A stretch of 64,000 bases of DNA. Source: Nitrospirota bacterium (GTDB lineage: Bacteria; Nitrospirota; JACRHJ01). Location of the stretch: NCBI GenBank assembly GCA_021784575.1, contig JAJYHX010000003.1, positions 62,001-126,000 of the forward strand. Direction: 5' to 3'. Both the position numbers and the translations under genes were made by a program. The notes beneath the pieces are model-generated. The model saw only the letters and a list, made by a program, of their open reading frames with translations. It did no database searches and was not told the DNA's origin. Below, piece after piece: positions 28,600 through 37,410 of the stretch (its first letter is position 1; each line of letters starts with the position of its first letter).

Positions 28600-29165
28600 T
28601 ATTTCTAAAGGATTTAAAAAGCGCGTTCCACCAGCCTTGACCGCCACCACGCACACCGCCAAACCGGAGCTGGCGAGTCGGGCCGAACCTCAGGCCCACT
28701 GATTGCAAGCCAATCCAATGCCGCTCATTAACTACTTGTTTTTATTAATATAAGATGGATTCCACCCTGTAAGCAACTTGCTTACACTTGACAAAATCCG
28801 AGCAAACAAGCCGCTATTTTTGTAAAATTTTCCAAGCAAAATTGTTATTTTATATCCACGAGTGAGTAAAGTCAAGTAAAATCAGAGGGTATTCCGATGC
28901 TTTCATCTTTATGGCGTGAAGTCCGCTATTTAAACCAATATCCAAGGAGTTGACAAAATATCACCTTCAATTTAGACTTCCAATAATTTATGGCATCGAT
29001 ACTTGTTTATGCGATAACGGTATCGCGTTTTACGGAATCCAAGACAAGTCTGGTGAGGCTTAAGGCAATAGAACTGTTATCATAAAATGAACTCACGGAT
29101 GTAATTTGTCCTCGCGGTGAATTGGTGCGGTAATTAAGATTCTTTGGTTATCGACATCGGTTATG
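28600..29165. other. Low-GC non-coding stretch
   Basis: About 570 bp without a credible gene on either strand, clearly more AT-rich than its surroundings. The only structure seen is an inverted repeat GCGATA-ACGG-TATCGC (29011-29026). No tRNA, terminator or transposon end was recognised. It may be a decayed gene or an unrecognised RNA. Confidence 0.5.
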
Positions 29166-29169
29166 CAGA

Positions 29170-29664
29170 TTAAGATCTTCCGCATTCTGCGTTGCTTCCG
29201 CAGATTTTTTCGATTGCGTGCGGGATCGCCGGCAGAACAACCGCGAGGTTCTCTTTAGCCCCTTTCAGGCTGCCCGGCAGGTTGATTATAAGCGTCTTCC
29301 CGCGTATCCCGCAGGCAGCGCGGCTTATCATGGCGTGAGGCGTTTTCTTCAGCGATTCCGCGCGCATAGCCTCAGCCATACCCGGCAGCTCACGGTCGAT
29401 TACCGCCCTTGTGGCCTCCGGAGTTACGTCCCTCGGCGAGACTCCCGTGCCGCCGGCGGTAACAATCAAACCGGCACCGGATTCGTCGGAAAGTTTTATA
29501 ATCCGGGCACTTATAACATCAGCTTCGTCCGGGATTACCTCATAATGTATAATCTCCGCCCCGGCATTTTTAAGCATTTCCATGACCGCCGGGCCGGCCG
29601 TATCCTCCCTTTCGCCCCGCGATCCCTTGTCGGATATGGTAAGGACGGCAACTCTTATTATCAT
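29170..29664 (-). CDS. mogA: Molybdenum cofactor biosynthesis protein, MogA/MoaB family
   Basis: A 164-residue protein of the molybdopterin adenylyltransferase family, which adenylylates molybdopterin before molybdenum insertion. Family motifs are IRVAVLTISDKGSRGEREDTAG, the TAGGTGVSPRDVTPEAT loop and IINLPGSLKGAKENL near the end. The start ATG overlaps the MOSC gene stop by four bases. Moco made with it would be needed by the formate dehydrogenase at 38.5-43.1 kb. Whether it is MogA or MoaB cannot be told from sequence alone. Confidence 0.9.
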   Translation of the reverse strand: MIIRVAVLTISDKGSRGEREDTAGPAVMEMLKNAGAEIIHYEVIPDEADVISARIIKLSDESGAGLIVTAGGTGVSPRDVTPEATRAVIDRELPGMAEAMRAESLKKTPHAMISRAACGIRGKTLIINLPGSLKGAKENLAVVLPAIPHAIEKICGSNAECGRS

Positions 29665-30095
29665 GGGATTACGAGCAGCTTGTCTCCGGGCCTGACTACA
29701 CCGCCCTGAAGGACTCTAATGAAAATACCCTCTTTCGGCATAACGCAGTCTCCGGCCTGGTAGTATATCGCGCACCGGGAATGGCACTCCTTGCCTATCT
29801 GGCTTACCTCGCCAAGCGCGGGGCCTATCATGAGCTTTGTCCCGATGGGGAGTTTAAGCAGGTCTATGCCCTCGGTTGTTATATTTTCGGCGAAGTCTCC
29901 GGGGTTAACATTCAGGCCGGCTTTTCTCATTTTTTCAATGCTTTCTATGGCAAGGAGACTTACCTGCCTGTGCCACTCCGAACTTGCGTGGGCATCGCCC
30001 TCTATGCCGAAATTCTCAAGAAACGACGCGCTTTCCACGTTCTTTTTTCGCATACCCTTCTTCGCGCTTACGCTTACCGCCACCACTGTCGCCAT
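29661..30095 (-). CDS. MOSC domain protein
   Basis: A compact 144-residue single-domain MOSC protein (related to the C-terminal domain of Moco sulfurase). Seen: AVSVSAKKGMRKKNVE, NFGIEGDAHASSEWHRQVSLL and PGDFAENITTEGIDLLKLPIGT, then CHSRCAIYYQAGDCVMPKEGIF with the conserved cysteine. Such stand-alone MOSC genes often sit with moaB/mogA, as here, where the two overlap by four bases. A role in Moco sulfur or delivery chemistry is inferred. Confidence 0.88.
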   Translation of the reverse strand: MATVVAVSVSAKKGMRKKNVESASFLENFGIEGDAHASSEWHRQVSLLAIESIEKMRKAGLNVNPGDFAENITTEGIDLLKLPIGTKLMIGPALGEVSQIGKECHSRCAIYYQAGDCVMPKEGIFIRVLQGGVVRPGDKLLVIP

Positions 30096-30135
30096 TTTTT
30101 ATACTCCGAAATAAAAATAGCCGCACCGGGTATCT

Positions 30136-30163
30136 ATTATAGTTGTTTCCCTTTATTTGTCAA
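30136..30163 (-). promoter_or_regulatory. Consensus sigma-70 promoter for MOSC-mogA
   Basis: Minus strand TTGACA (30158-30163) and TATAAT (30136-30141) with a 16-bp spacer. The start would fall near 30129, about 34 bp before the MOSC start codon. No molybdate-responsive element was recognised. Confidence 0.8.
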
Positions 30164-30232
30164 AGGATTTGAGAACGGTATACAATAATAACCCATGAAA
30201 CGCGATGCCGGAGGAATCAGGGCTTGCAATTT

Positions 30233-31474
30233 TTATCGGGGAGGTAAAATAGCGTCCTTCGGGGCAAGGAAATAGAGTCTGCCGTCCCGTTTCATAAAAC
30301 CCGCCTCCTCTGCCGCCTTGCGCCCATATCCGAAATAAATATCCACCCTGCCGGGCCCCTTTATGGCTCCGCCCTCGTCCTGCGCAAGGACAAACCTCTT
30401 GAACGGCGACCATCCGGAGGGTTTGCCGGAGGCCATGAAATCCGGCTCCCTGGTATCCACGAACGCCAGCGCGCCCGGAGGGAATATCCCGTTATCCACT
30501 GCTATGCTCCGCCCCCCCGTTACCGGCTCGTCAAGACAGCCGAATGGGCCGTCGCCGGAGAGCGTGAAGAAGACATAGCTTTTGTTCTTGTCCAGTATGG
30601 AATTCATCTCTTTGGGGTGAGAATGCAGGTAGTCCCTGAGCCATTCAAGGGACATCCTGCCGCCTTCCGCCCGGCACTTTCCCATGAGAATCGCGCCTAT
30701 GCTCCTGTATTCCCTGCCGTTCTCGCCGGCGTAATTTACATGTTCCCTGGAACCGTCGGGGAACCTTAGCACCCCGGAACCCTGTATCTGCAGGAAAAAT
30801 ATATCCAGAGGGTCCCTGCACCACGCTATTTCGAGCCCCTTGCCGTCGAGCGCGCCTTCCCGGATTTTGCGTCTCGAATAATACGGCACGAGCATACCGT
30901 CTTTAACCCTGCCGACAATCGTCACGTTAAGGCTCTCGTCGAAATCTCCAAGGTCGGCCAGGACAAGGTCGTCCGGCTTTTTATATAACGGGTATTTGAA
31001 CTCTTTGCCGGGAGCAAGGCTCGCCTTTATTTCCGGGCAATAATAACCCGTAAAGAGAACGCTGCCACGGCCGTCGCACCCGACGGACTTATACACGTTG
31101 AACTTCTCCGTCACGTATTTCTTCACAAGACCCGCCGACGGGCCGGAGAGAAGAAATTCCCTGAATCTCGACAGGGCATTTGCCATGCCTGCCGCGGAAT
31201 ATCTGTCGGTTCCGAATACGATTGTCTTTTGAGGGAGTTTCGAGAAGTAATCTATGGAATTCGCCGTGGCGCGGGCAAGCGAGAAAGGTTCGGAGTCGTC
31301 CATAAAGGCAGGATAACCGCCCGGCCCTACCTTGACGAGCGCCGGAGCAGGAGGATTTCCGAGGCCGGGCCTGGTGAACGCTTCAGGGCCGGCGCATGCG
31401 GTTATGAAGACGACGAGCAGGGCGACAAATAACTTAAACTTAAACTTAAACTTAATCTTAGACTTAAGCCTCAA
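30233..31474 (-). CDS. mltA: Membrane-bound lytic murein transglycosylase A (lipoprotein)
   Basis: A 413-residue MltA family protein that cleaves peptidoglycan with formation of 1,6-anhydromuropeptides. It has a lipoprotein signal peptide ending ITAC at C27, the MltA domain ([36 protein letters not shown]), and the C-terminal 3D domain with conserved aspartates ([32 protein letters not shown] in part). The start is TTG, sharing bases with the chemoreceptor stop codon (TTGA at 31471-31474). The N-region of the signal peptide is encoded by a hexanucleotide repeat giving alternating Lys-Phe. Confidence 0.92.
   Translation of the reverse strand: MRLKSKIKFKFKFKLFVALLVVFITACAGPEAFTRPGLGNPPAPALVKVGPGGYPAFMDDSEPFSLARATANSIDYFSKLPQKTIVFGTDRYSAAGMANALSRFREFLLSGPSAGLVKKYVTEKFNVYKSVGCDGRGSVLFTGYYCPEIKASLAPGKEFKYPLYKKPDDLVLADLGDFDESLNVTIVGRVKDGMLVPYYSRRKIREGALDGKGLEIAWCRDPLDIFFLQIQGSGVLRFPDGSREHVNYAGENGREYRSIGAILMGKCRAEGGRMSLEWLRDYLHSHPKEMNSILDKNKSYVFFTLSGDGPFGCLDEPVTGGRSIAVDNGIFPPGALAFVDTREPDFMASGKPSGWSPFKRFVLAQDEGGAIKGPGRVDIYFGYGRKAAEEAGFMKRDGRLYFLAPKDAILPPR
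31433..31468. repeat. Hexanucleotide tandem repeat in the mltA signal peptide
   Basis: Six copies of CTTAAA-type units (three perfect, then CTTAAT, CTTAGA, CTTAAG) lie at the 5' end of mltA, encoding Lys-Phe repeats on the minus strand. Because the unit is six bases, copy-number change would lengthen or shorten the signal peptide without a frameshift. Confidence 0.8.
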
Positions 31475-33141
31475 ACCTTAAACTTCCCCATCTCATCCCG
31501 AAGATATACGGCCTGCCTGAGGAGCTTGTCCACCGACTGCTCCATGTCGTTTGATATTTCCGAGTTTTTCTGGGCGATTTCGAGAAACTTCTCCATAGAG
31601 CTTACCATGCCGCCGCTGTCGTCTTTCTGGTTCTTTGTGGCGTTGGCGATAGTCCCGGCCAGGTCGCGCGTATCCTCAAGGCTTTTCGCAAATTCCCTTA
31701 TGCCCCTGGCCTGCTCGTCCATGGCCTTCCTCACTTCCCTGGATACATCGCTTATTTTCTCGGCGGCGGCGGCTATGAGCTCGCTTCCCACGGCCTGTTC
31801 CTGCGTGGCCTTCTCTATCTGCTGAACCCGCTCGTGCACGTTGGTTATGGCTTCCGCCACCTGCTGCACGGCATCCACCTGTCTTGTAGTGGCCTGCTCT
31901 ATCTCTATTGCGGTCTTCATAGAGCGGTCGGACGACTCTATTATCTTCGCAAGCGCCTCCGCGGCGCCAGAGGCCGTCTTTGCGCCCTCGATAACCCGCT
32001 CCTTCCCGGAACGCATGGATTTCACCGCCGCCTGCGATTCCTCCTGAACGGACTTTATGAGCTTCGCTATCTCTCCCGTGGAAGACGACGTCCGCTCCGC
32101 CAGGTCCTTTATCTCGTTCGCCACGACAGAAAAGCCCTTGCCGTGTTCTCCCGCCTGCGCGGCGAGGATTGCCGCATTCAGCGCAAGCAGCGAGGTCTGG
32201 TTTGTTATCTCGTCGATAACCTTTATAATCTTGCCGACCTCCGCGGACCTTTTGCTGAGGCTCTCGATTACGTCCGACGCCTGCTCGACAGTCACCCTTA
32301 TCATGTCCATCGCTTCCATCGTCTTTGCTATAGCCTCGTGTCCAAGCGTATCGGCGTCATTGGAAACCTCCTGCGAAATAGACGCGGACATCTTGGCCCT
32401 GTCTTCGACTTCGCGTATCATGACGTGTATGCGCCCTATCCCGTCAGCGGTTCTCGACGCAAGCTCGGAGAGAACCTTCACGTTCTCCGCCACTTCCTTT
32501 ATGGACATGGTCATTTCCGAAATCGACGACGAAGCCCCCTCGACGTGGCTCGAAAGATTGGCCGTGCTCTCTGCAACGACGTCCACCTGCGCGGCCATTT
32601 CCGTAACGGTCGCGGAACTGTCCGCCGCGGTAATGTTCAGGCTTTCGGCGCTGCCGGCTATATCCTGTACCGAACGGTCCATCCGCTCAAGCGCCTTGAA
32701 GTTCCCATTGGTAGCCTCTTCCTGCTCCTTCGCGCCGAAGGCGAATGTATTCGTCTTCTTCCGTATATCTTCCGTAAGGTTGAGCAGCAGCTTCGAGTTA
32801 TCGCCGGCGTGGACGACAAGGTCCTGGAGCCTCTCCATGAACATATTTATATATCTCGCAACCTCCCCAAGCTCGTCGTCGGCCATTAAGTCAAGCCTCT
32901 GGGTAAGGTCTGCCTTGCTCTCGGCCATGCTGCTCATAATGTCCTTCATGCGGTCCAGCGGCCGCAGGATAAGCCTGTTGAAGCTGTACATCATTGCGAA
33001 AAGGCTTACAACGGCGAGCACAACCGTAACCGGAAGCATCCAGGAAGGATGTATGTTGAACAGGTAGATAAAAGCCGCAATCCACACAGCCATGAGAGAA
33101 ACGATCACAACCCCAAGCTTGGCCCTAAGCCCTTTTATCAT
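31471..33141 (-). CDS. Methyl-accepting chemotaxis protein without a periplasmic sensor domain
   Basis: A 556-residue chemoreceptor. Two transmembrane helices (about 9-29 and 34-53) are separated by only a few residues (NIHPSW), so no extracytoplasmic ligand domain exists. A HAMP domain follows (to about 107), then a long coiled-coil signalling domain with the invariant hairpin tip [19 protein letters not shown] and [18 protein letters not shown] around 315-345. No C-terminal CheR-tether pentapeptide is seen. It overlaps mtnA by four bases upstream and shares stop/start bases with mltA downstream. It should sense a membrane or cytoplasmic cue. Confidence 0.93.
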   Translation of the reverse strand: MIKGLRAKLGVVIVSLMAVWIAAFIYLFNIHPSWMLPVTVVLAVVSLFAMMYSFNRLILRPLDRMKDIMSSMAESKADLTQRLDLMADDELGEVARYINMFMERLQDLVVHAGDNSKLLLNLTEDIRKKTNTFAFGAKEQEEATNGNFKALERMDRSVQDIAGSAESLNITAADSSATVTEMAAQVDVVAESTANLSSHVEGASSSISEMTMSIKEVAENVKVLSELASRTADGIGRIHVMIREVEDRAKMSASISQEVSNDADTLGHEAIAKTMEAMDMIRVTVEQASDVIESLSKRSAEVGKIIKVIDEITNQTSLLALNAAILAAQAGEHGKGFSVVANEIKDLAERTSSSTGEIAKLIKSVQEESQAAVKSMRSGKERVIEGAKTASGAAEALAKIIESSDRSMKTAIEIEQATTRQVDAVQQVAEAITNVHERVQQIEKATQEQAVGSELIAAAAEKISDVSREVRKAMDEQARGIREFAKSLEDTRDLAGTIANATKNQKDDSGGMVSSMEKFLEIAQKNSEISNDMEQSVDKLLRQAVYLRDEMGKFKV

Positions 33142-34214
33142 GAGCGCTCCTCCCGTTTAATCCGGACCTTGTCCAGATCCGCTCCTTCATCCCCGAGCTT
33201 CCTTATGTCTCTCGGCCTGAAGGCCCCTTTTTCGGTTATGATGGCGGTTATATACCTTGCCGGTGTCACGTCGAAGGCCGGATTTTTTACCTTTACGCCC
33301 CGCGGGGCTATGCAAAGACTCCCGCAGACGTCCGTAACCTCGCGGGGATGGCGCTCTTCGATTGGTATATGCTCGCCGGAAGGCATGGACAGGTCAATCG
33401 TGGAGGTCGGCGCCGCGACATAAAAAGGCAGGCCGTGCTCCTTGCAGAGGACGGCGACGGTATAGGTCCCTATTTTATTTGCCACGTCTCCGTTGCGCAC
33501 CGTTCTGTCCGTCCCGACGATGGCAAGGTCAATCTCGCCCTGTTGCATGAAATAACCGGCCATGTTGTCCGTTATGAGCGTTACGTCTATCCCGTCCTGC
33601 ATAAGCTCCCAGGCGGTCAGGCGCGCGCCCTGAAGCACCGGCCTCGTCTCATCCGCAAACACCTTTATTCTCTTCCCCTGCTCCACGGCAACGCGTATCG
33701 GCGCCGTCGCCGTGCCGTAGCCTCCCGTGGCAAGCGAACCCGCGTTGCAATGCGTGAGCACGGTGTCGCCGTCGCGGATGAAACCGGCCCCGAATTCCCC
33801 TATGGCACGGTTAATCTTTATATCCTCCTCCAGAACCTTGCATGCCTCACGGACAAGAAGTTCCTTGATTTTATTAACACTGTCATCGCGGTGTTCAACA
33901 ACGAACCGCTTCATCCTGTCTATTGCCCAGAAAAGATTTACGGCTGTGGGTCTCTGGGCGGCCAAATGGTCGCATACGGGCATCAGTTTAGCGTAAAAAC
34001 TGTCGAAATCCTTCGCCTTTATATCCTTTGCCGCGAGAGCTACTCCCATGGCCGCGGCAATACCGATGGCCGGGGCGCCGCGTATCCACAGCTCCTTGAT
34101 GCCCCTTGCCACGGTTTTATAATCATCGCATTTAACATAAACTATCTCGCCGGGCAGTTTGGTCTGGTCGAGCATCAGGACTTTTCCGTCCTTCCATTCT
34201 ATCGCCGGTATCAT
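33138..34214 (-). CDS. mtnA: Methylthioribose-1-phosphate isomerase
   Basis: MtnA (358 residues) converts methylthioribose-1-phosphate to the ribulose form in methionine salvage. Motifs: [34 protein letters not shown], the catalytic Cys in [16 protein letters not shown] and the catalytic Asp in [12 protein letters not shown]. Family members are homologous to eIF2B-alpha, but the Cys/Asp pair supports the isomerase. No other salvage gene (mtnB, mtnK, mtnN) is adjacent; instead it leads an operon with a chemoreceptor and mltA. Confidence 0.95.
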   Translation of the reverse strand: MIPAIEWKDGKVLMLDQTKLPGEIVYVKCDDYKTVARGIKELWIRGAPAIGIAAAMGVALAAKDIKAKDFDSFYAKLMPVCDHLAAQRPTAVNLFWAIDRMKRFVVEHRDDSVNKIKELLVREACKVLEEDIKINRAIGEFGAGFIRDGDTVLTHCNAGSLATGGYGTATAPIRVAVEQGKRIKVFADETRPVLQGARLTAWELMQDGIDVTLITDNMAGYFMQQGEIDLAIVGTDRTVRNGDVANKIGTYTVAVLCKEHGLPFYVAAPTSTIDLSMPSGEHIPIEERHPREVTDVCGSLCIAPRGVKVKNPAFDVTPARYITAIITEKGAFRPRDIRKLGDEGADLDKVRIKREERS

Positions 34215-34255
34215 CTTGTGTAACCCTCATTAATAAAAGTTTTACAGCCTGCCGC

Positions 34256-34285
34256 ATTTTAACCTTCCCGCCGGCAATTTGTCAA
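34256..34285 (-). promoter_or_regulatory. Probable sigma-70 promoter for mtnA-mcp-mltA
   Basis: Minus-strand TTGACA (34280-34285) and TAAAAT (34256-34261) with an 18-bp spacer, about 40 bp upstream of mtnA. It is divergent from the metal-operon promoter at 34303-34331; the -35 boxes are less than 20 bp apart. Confidence 0.65.
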
Positions 34286-34302
34286 TAGAACAACATAAAC
34301 CG

Positions 34303-34331
34303 TTGCGTTTGTGTTTTTTCGCTGATATACT
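34303..34331 (+). promoter_or_regulatory. Candidate promoter for the Met-rich/YHS/Trx/CcdA/HMA operon
   Basis: TTGCGT (34303-34308) and TATACT (34326-34331) are separated by 17 bp; the -35 box is weak, as expected for an activated promoter. The start would be near 34338, about 58 bp before the first gene. No clear CueR/MerR-type 19-bp spacer or Fur box was seen. Confidence 0.5.
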
Positions 34332-34395
34332 TGTCGGAGCGAATCAGGTAATTCCCAATCACGTCATCAGGACGAATAAAGACAAGGAGGCTCGA

Positions 34396-35172
34396 ATGAA
34401 AGTATTCGCACTGCAACTTTTATGCGTAATGTCTCTTATTTTTACAGCCTTCCCTGCGGCGGCAGAAGGTATGCCCGCCCGGAATGGCGCAATGCCTGCG
34501 GCCTGCAATATGAATTCACAGACCTGCAGTTGCGGCGATAAATGCGCATGCGGAAACTGCCGCAAGGCCGGCCCGATGATGGGCATGATGGGCGGCGGTA
34601 TGCGCGGGCGGATGGGAAGGGACGGCATGGGGATGATGAAGTGCCGGATGTGCCATATGCGGGAGGGCTCTTACGGTATGGGCGGCATGATGGGCCGGCG
34701 CATGGGCATGATGAAAATGATGGGCATGGGGCCTATGGGCATGGCGGGCTCCCCCATGATGATGTCCCTGAAGCTCCCGGATTATTATCTCGACTGCCGG
34801 GACGCGCTGAACCTCACGGACGGCCAGGTGGAGAAACTGGCAAGGCTTAAGGAAAATCTCCGGGAAGAGACCATTATGAAAGGCGCAACCGTAATGGTGC
34901 TTGAGCTTCAGCTCTCAGATATAGTGTCCAATACCGGTTTCAAGCTCTCCGATGCGGATGCGAAGCTTAAACAGATAGAGGCCGCGCGGCTGAAGCTTCG
35001 CATGTCGGTTATCAAGGCCGCGGCGGAGGCGCGAAACACGCTGACCAAAGACCAGCTTGAAAAACTGAAGAAGATTTCGTCATCCGGCGGGAAGCGCTGC
35101 GCGTCGTGCGGCGGCATGAAAAAAGACATGATGGAGAAGATGATGAAGGAAAAAATGGAGAAGATGAAATAG
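34396..35172 (+). CDS. Secreted Met/Cys-rich metal-binding protein with a Spy/CpxP-like domain
   Basis: A 258-residue protein, start ATG at 34396 with AAGGAGG upstream. A signal peptide (residues 1-23) precedes a cysteine cluster (C37, C44, C46, C50, C52, C55), then a Met/Gly-rich stretch (about 60-125, with more than twenty Met plus C83/C86). A helical part (128-228) has two LTxxQ-type motifs (LTDGQ at 140-144, LTKDQ at 216-220), the signature of CpxP/Spy/ZraP-type periplasmic proteins. The C-terminus adds CASC (C235/C238) and a Met/Lys-rich tail. Met and Cys clusters of this kind bind Cu(I). Function is inferred: periplasmic metal sequestration, most likely copper. Confidence 0.8.
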   Translation: MKVFALQLLCVMSLIFTAFPAAAEGMPARNGAMPAACNMNSQTCSCGDKCACGNCRKAGPMMGMMGGGMRGRMGRDGMGMMKCRMCHMREGSYGMGGMMGRRMGMMKMMGMGPMGMAGSPMMMSLKLPDYYLDCRDALNLTDGQVEKLARLKENLREETIMKGATVMVLELQLSDIVSNTGFKLSDADAKLKQIEAARLKLRMSVIKAAAEARNTLTKDQLEKLKKISSSGGKRCASCGGMKKDMMEKMMKEKMEKMK

Positions 35173-35207
35173 CAGGCGTCCCGGCTTAAGTAAGGGAGGA
35201 GAGTCTT

Positions 35208-35504
35208 ATGAAAAAGTTTTTTATTGTCATAGCCATAGCGTTCCTTGCCGCGGCTTTTTCGCCTGCATGGGCCGATTCGCCGAAGCAATGCACAAAAAAA
35301 GGCGAATGCGGCATCAGATCCAAAGACCCTACCAAGCAGGATATTGTGATAGACCCGGTATGCGGCATGGACGTAGTCGCCAAGAAATCAAAATACAGCA
35401 GCGCTTACAAGGGGAAAACCTATCACTTCTGCAGCTTGAAGTGCAAAAGGGAGTTCGACAAAAATCCTTCAAGGTTCATTGGCAAAGAACACAAGAAAAA
35501 ATAA
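35208..35504 (+). CDS. Secreted YHS-domain protein
   Basis: A 98-residue protein with a signal peptide (1-22), an extra Cys pair (C28, C34) and a YHS domain: DPVCGM (49-54) and YHFCSLKCKREF (72-83). YHS domains bind soft metals through the cysteines and are often attached to copper ATPases or found in mercury loci. Here it stands alone in the periplasm. It follows the Met-rich gene by 35 bp and has a GGGAGGAG ribosome-binding site. Confidence 0.85.
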   Translation: MKKFFIVIAIAFLAAAFSPAWADSPKQCTKKGECGIRSKDPTKQDIVIDPVCGMDVVAKKSKYSSAYKGKTYHFCSLKCKREFDKNPSRFIGKEHKKK

Positions 35505-35517
35505 CGGGAGAAATTAA

Positions 35518-36078
35518 ATGAAATATCTGAAAACTGCGGCGCTTTTGCTGATGGCGGTATTTTTGTTCTTACAGTTCGGATGCGAGAAAAGTGGAGCGCA
35601 GAGCGGCGCCGCAAGCGGGAATACGCAGGCCGCAATGCCTTCACCCGGGAACGGCATACACTGGATGAACTACACCGACGGCATGGCGCAGTCCGCTAAG
35701 ACCGGAAAGCCGGTCATGATAGACTTTTACACCACCTGGTGCAAATACTGCAAACTGCTCGAATCCACTACTTACCAGGACCCGCAGGTAATCAAGACCT
35801 TAAACGGCAGCTTCATCGCAATCAAGGTAAACGCCGAGGGCGACGACAAGGTAATGGACAACGGGAAATCCGTTTCGGAGAAGGACCTTGCCGGGGAATA
35901 CGAGGTGACCGGATTTCCGACAATCTGGTTCCTCGACGCCAAACAGCAGAAGATAGGCAACGTCCCCGGCTATGAACCGGCTTCGGACTTTGAACCGAAA
36001 CTCACTTATATCTCGAGCGGCGCCTATGCCAATGGGATAAAGTTCGACGATTACCTGAAATCTCTCGGGGGAAAATAA
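35518..36078 (+). CDS. Thioredoxin-fold lipoprotein 1 (CKYC active site)
   Basis: A 186-residue lipoprotein with lipobox LQFGC (C22). The residue after the Cys is Glu, not Asp, so outer-membrane sorting is likely. The thioredoxin domain has the active site TWCKYC (C75, C78) and the cis-Pro region TGFPTIWFLD. It resembles the thioredoxin_7/DsbD-gamma group. It is clearly paralogous to the next gene, sharing the spacing of IxW-x2-Y-x-D, the CxxC site, TTYxDPxV and the C-terminal YI-SG segment. Stop and next start share a base (TAATG). Predicted role: periplasmic thiol reduction fed by CcdA. Confidence 0.85.
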   Translation: MKYLKTAALLLMAVFLFLQFGCEKSGAQSGAASGNTQAAMPSPGNGIHWMNYTDGMAQSAKTGKPVMIDFYTTWCKYCKLLESTTYQDPQVIKTLNGSFIAIKVNAEGDDKVMDNGKSVSEKDLAGEYEVTGFPTIWFLDAKQQKIGNVPGYEPASDFEPKLTYISSGAYANGIKFDDYLKSLGGK

Positions 36079-36668
36079 TGAGGTATTACTCAGTGCTGAA
36101 GACGGTATCGATGTCTTTTCTGCTGGCGGCGGCGCTTCTCCTGCCCGCATGTGCGAGCGCTGTGGACAAAAACGAGGTGGAACAGAAGGACAACCCCGTG
36201 AAAGAGCTTCATCAGCAGGCTCTGAAAAAAGTGCAGGCGGAAAATAACAAGATCAGATGGGTTTCCTATGGCGACGCCGTCGTCAGGGCGAGAGAAGAAG
36301 GTAAATATGTGATGGTCGATTTCTTTGCCACGTGGTGCAAATGGTGCAAAAAACTCTACAAAACCACTTACGCCGACCCCAAGGTCGCCCAGGCAATAAA
36401 TGCGGATTTCGTGCCGGTCAAGATAGACTCGGAATCTCAGGATAAAGTGACATACGCGATGCGGAGGATCACGAAGGCCCAGCTCGCCGACAAATACAAG
36501 GTTTCGAGCTACCCGACGATTTATTTCCTGGACAAAGACGGCAAGAAGGCAGATGTTTTGAACGGCTATCTCCCGCCTGATTCGTTTCTCGTGTATCTTC
36601 AATACATAAAAAGCGGCAAGTATAAAAAAATGTCATGGGATCAATACGTCTCAAAAGAGGCTAAGTAA
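36078..36668 (+). CDS. Thioredoxin-fold lipoprotein 2 (CKWC active site)
   Basis: A 196-residue lipoprotein with lipobox LLPAC (C25) and an active site ATWCKWC (C87, C90); the cis-Pro region is SSYPTIYFLD. A charged linker of about 35 residues separates the lipid anchor from the domain. It is a tandem paralogue of the preceding gene. Having two different CxxC dipeptides (KY and KW) may give different redox potentials, allowing a relay. Translation is coupled to the upstream gene through a TAATG overlap, and ccdA starts five bases later. Confidence 0.85.
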   Translation: MRYYSVLKTVSMSFLLAAALLLPACASAVDKNEVEQKDNPVKELHQQALKKVQAENNKIRWVSYGDAVVRAREEGKYVMVDFFATWCKWCKKLYKTTYADPKVAQAINADFVPVKIDSESQDKVTYAMRRITKAQLADKYKVSSYPTIYFLDKDGKKADVLNGYLPPDSFLVYLQYIKSGKYKKMSWDQYVSKEAK

Positions 36669-36673
36669 GAAAG

Positions 36674-37405
36674 ATGTTTCAGCAAGGGGTCACTTACCTT
36701 ATGGCCTTCACCGCGGGTCTTCTGTCTTTTTTCAGCCCCTGCGTTCTGCCGCTTATCCCCGCTTATCTCTCCTACGTCACTGGCATGTCCATAGAAGAGT
36801 ACCAGAGCAACCTTGAGAAGGCCGCACGGCGAAGAGTTGTCTTAAAAACCCTCTCTTTCATCGCCGGGTTCGCCTTTATTTTTATAGTAGTGTTCGGGGC
36901 CGGGACAACGCTTCTTTCCGCCGCGCTCCGGGAACACAAGGAACTCATCGGCAAGATGGGCGGGATACTCATCATCCTCTTCGGACTGCATTTCCTGGGA
37001 GTGTTCAAATTCAAATGGCTCTACAAGGAAAAACGCGCCCACTTCCGCAAGATTCCCTCGGGCTACGCAGGCTCGTTTATCATAGGCATTGCGTTCTCGG
37101 CGGGGTGGTCCCCATGCATCGGGCCGATTCTCGCCTCCATCGTCGGGATGGGATTGTCTTCCAGAAACCAATGGGAAGCCGTTCGCCTTCTCTCAATTTA
37201 CACTACAGGCCTGGCGCTGCCGTTCTTCCTGACATCTCTGGCGATAAACTTCTTCATGCCGCTATTCAACAGGGTAAAGCATCACTTCAGGTTCGTCGAA
37301 ATCGTAACCGCGCTTCTTCTTATCTCTGTCGGCGCGCTGATGTTCTTCGGTAGATTCGAGTCGTTTTCCGGCAGCATGATGCATTATCTTAATATCGGAG
37401 TCTGA
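36674..37405 (+). CDS. ccdA: CcdA-family thiol-disulfide electron transporter
   Basis: A 243-residue six-helix membrane protein of the CcdA/DsbD-beta family, which passes electrons from cytoplasmic thioredoxin to periplasmic thiols. The two redox cysteines are in conserved contexts: FFSPCVLPLIPAYLSYV (C23) and GWSPCIGP (C148). The cytoplasmic loop is short and basic. CcdA homologues serve cytochrome c maturation, but here no cytochrome c genes are near; the two thioredoxin lipoproteins directly upstream are the evident partners. Confidence 0.92.
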   Translation: MFQQGVTYLMAFTAGLLSFFSPCVLPLIPAYLSYVTGMSIEEYQSNLEKAARRRVVLKTLSFIAGFAFIFIVVFGAGTTLLSAALREHKELIGKMGGILIILFGLHFLGVFKFKWLYKEKRAHFRKIPSGYAGSFIIGIAFSAGWSPCIGPILASIVGMGLSSRNQWEAVRLLSIYTTGLALPFFLTSLAINFFMPLFNRVKHHFRFVEIVTALLLISVGALMFFGRFESFSGSMMHYLNIGV

Positions 37406-37410
37406 AAAAT

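Noticed and set aside
36674-37405. CcdA as part of a cytochrome c maturation locus
   Set aside because: No ccm, resB/resC or cytochrome c gene (CxxCH) lies nearby; its neighbours are metal-binding and thioredoxin-like proteins.
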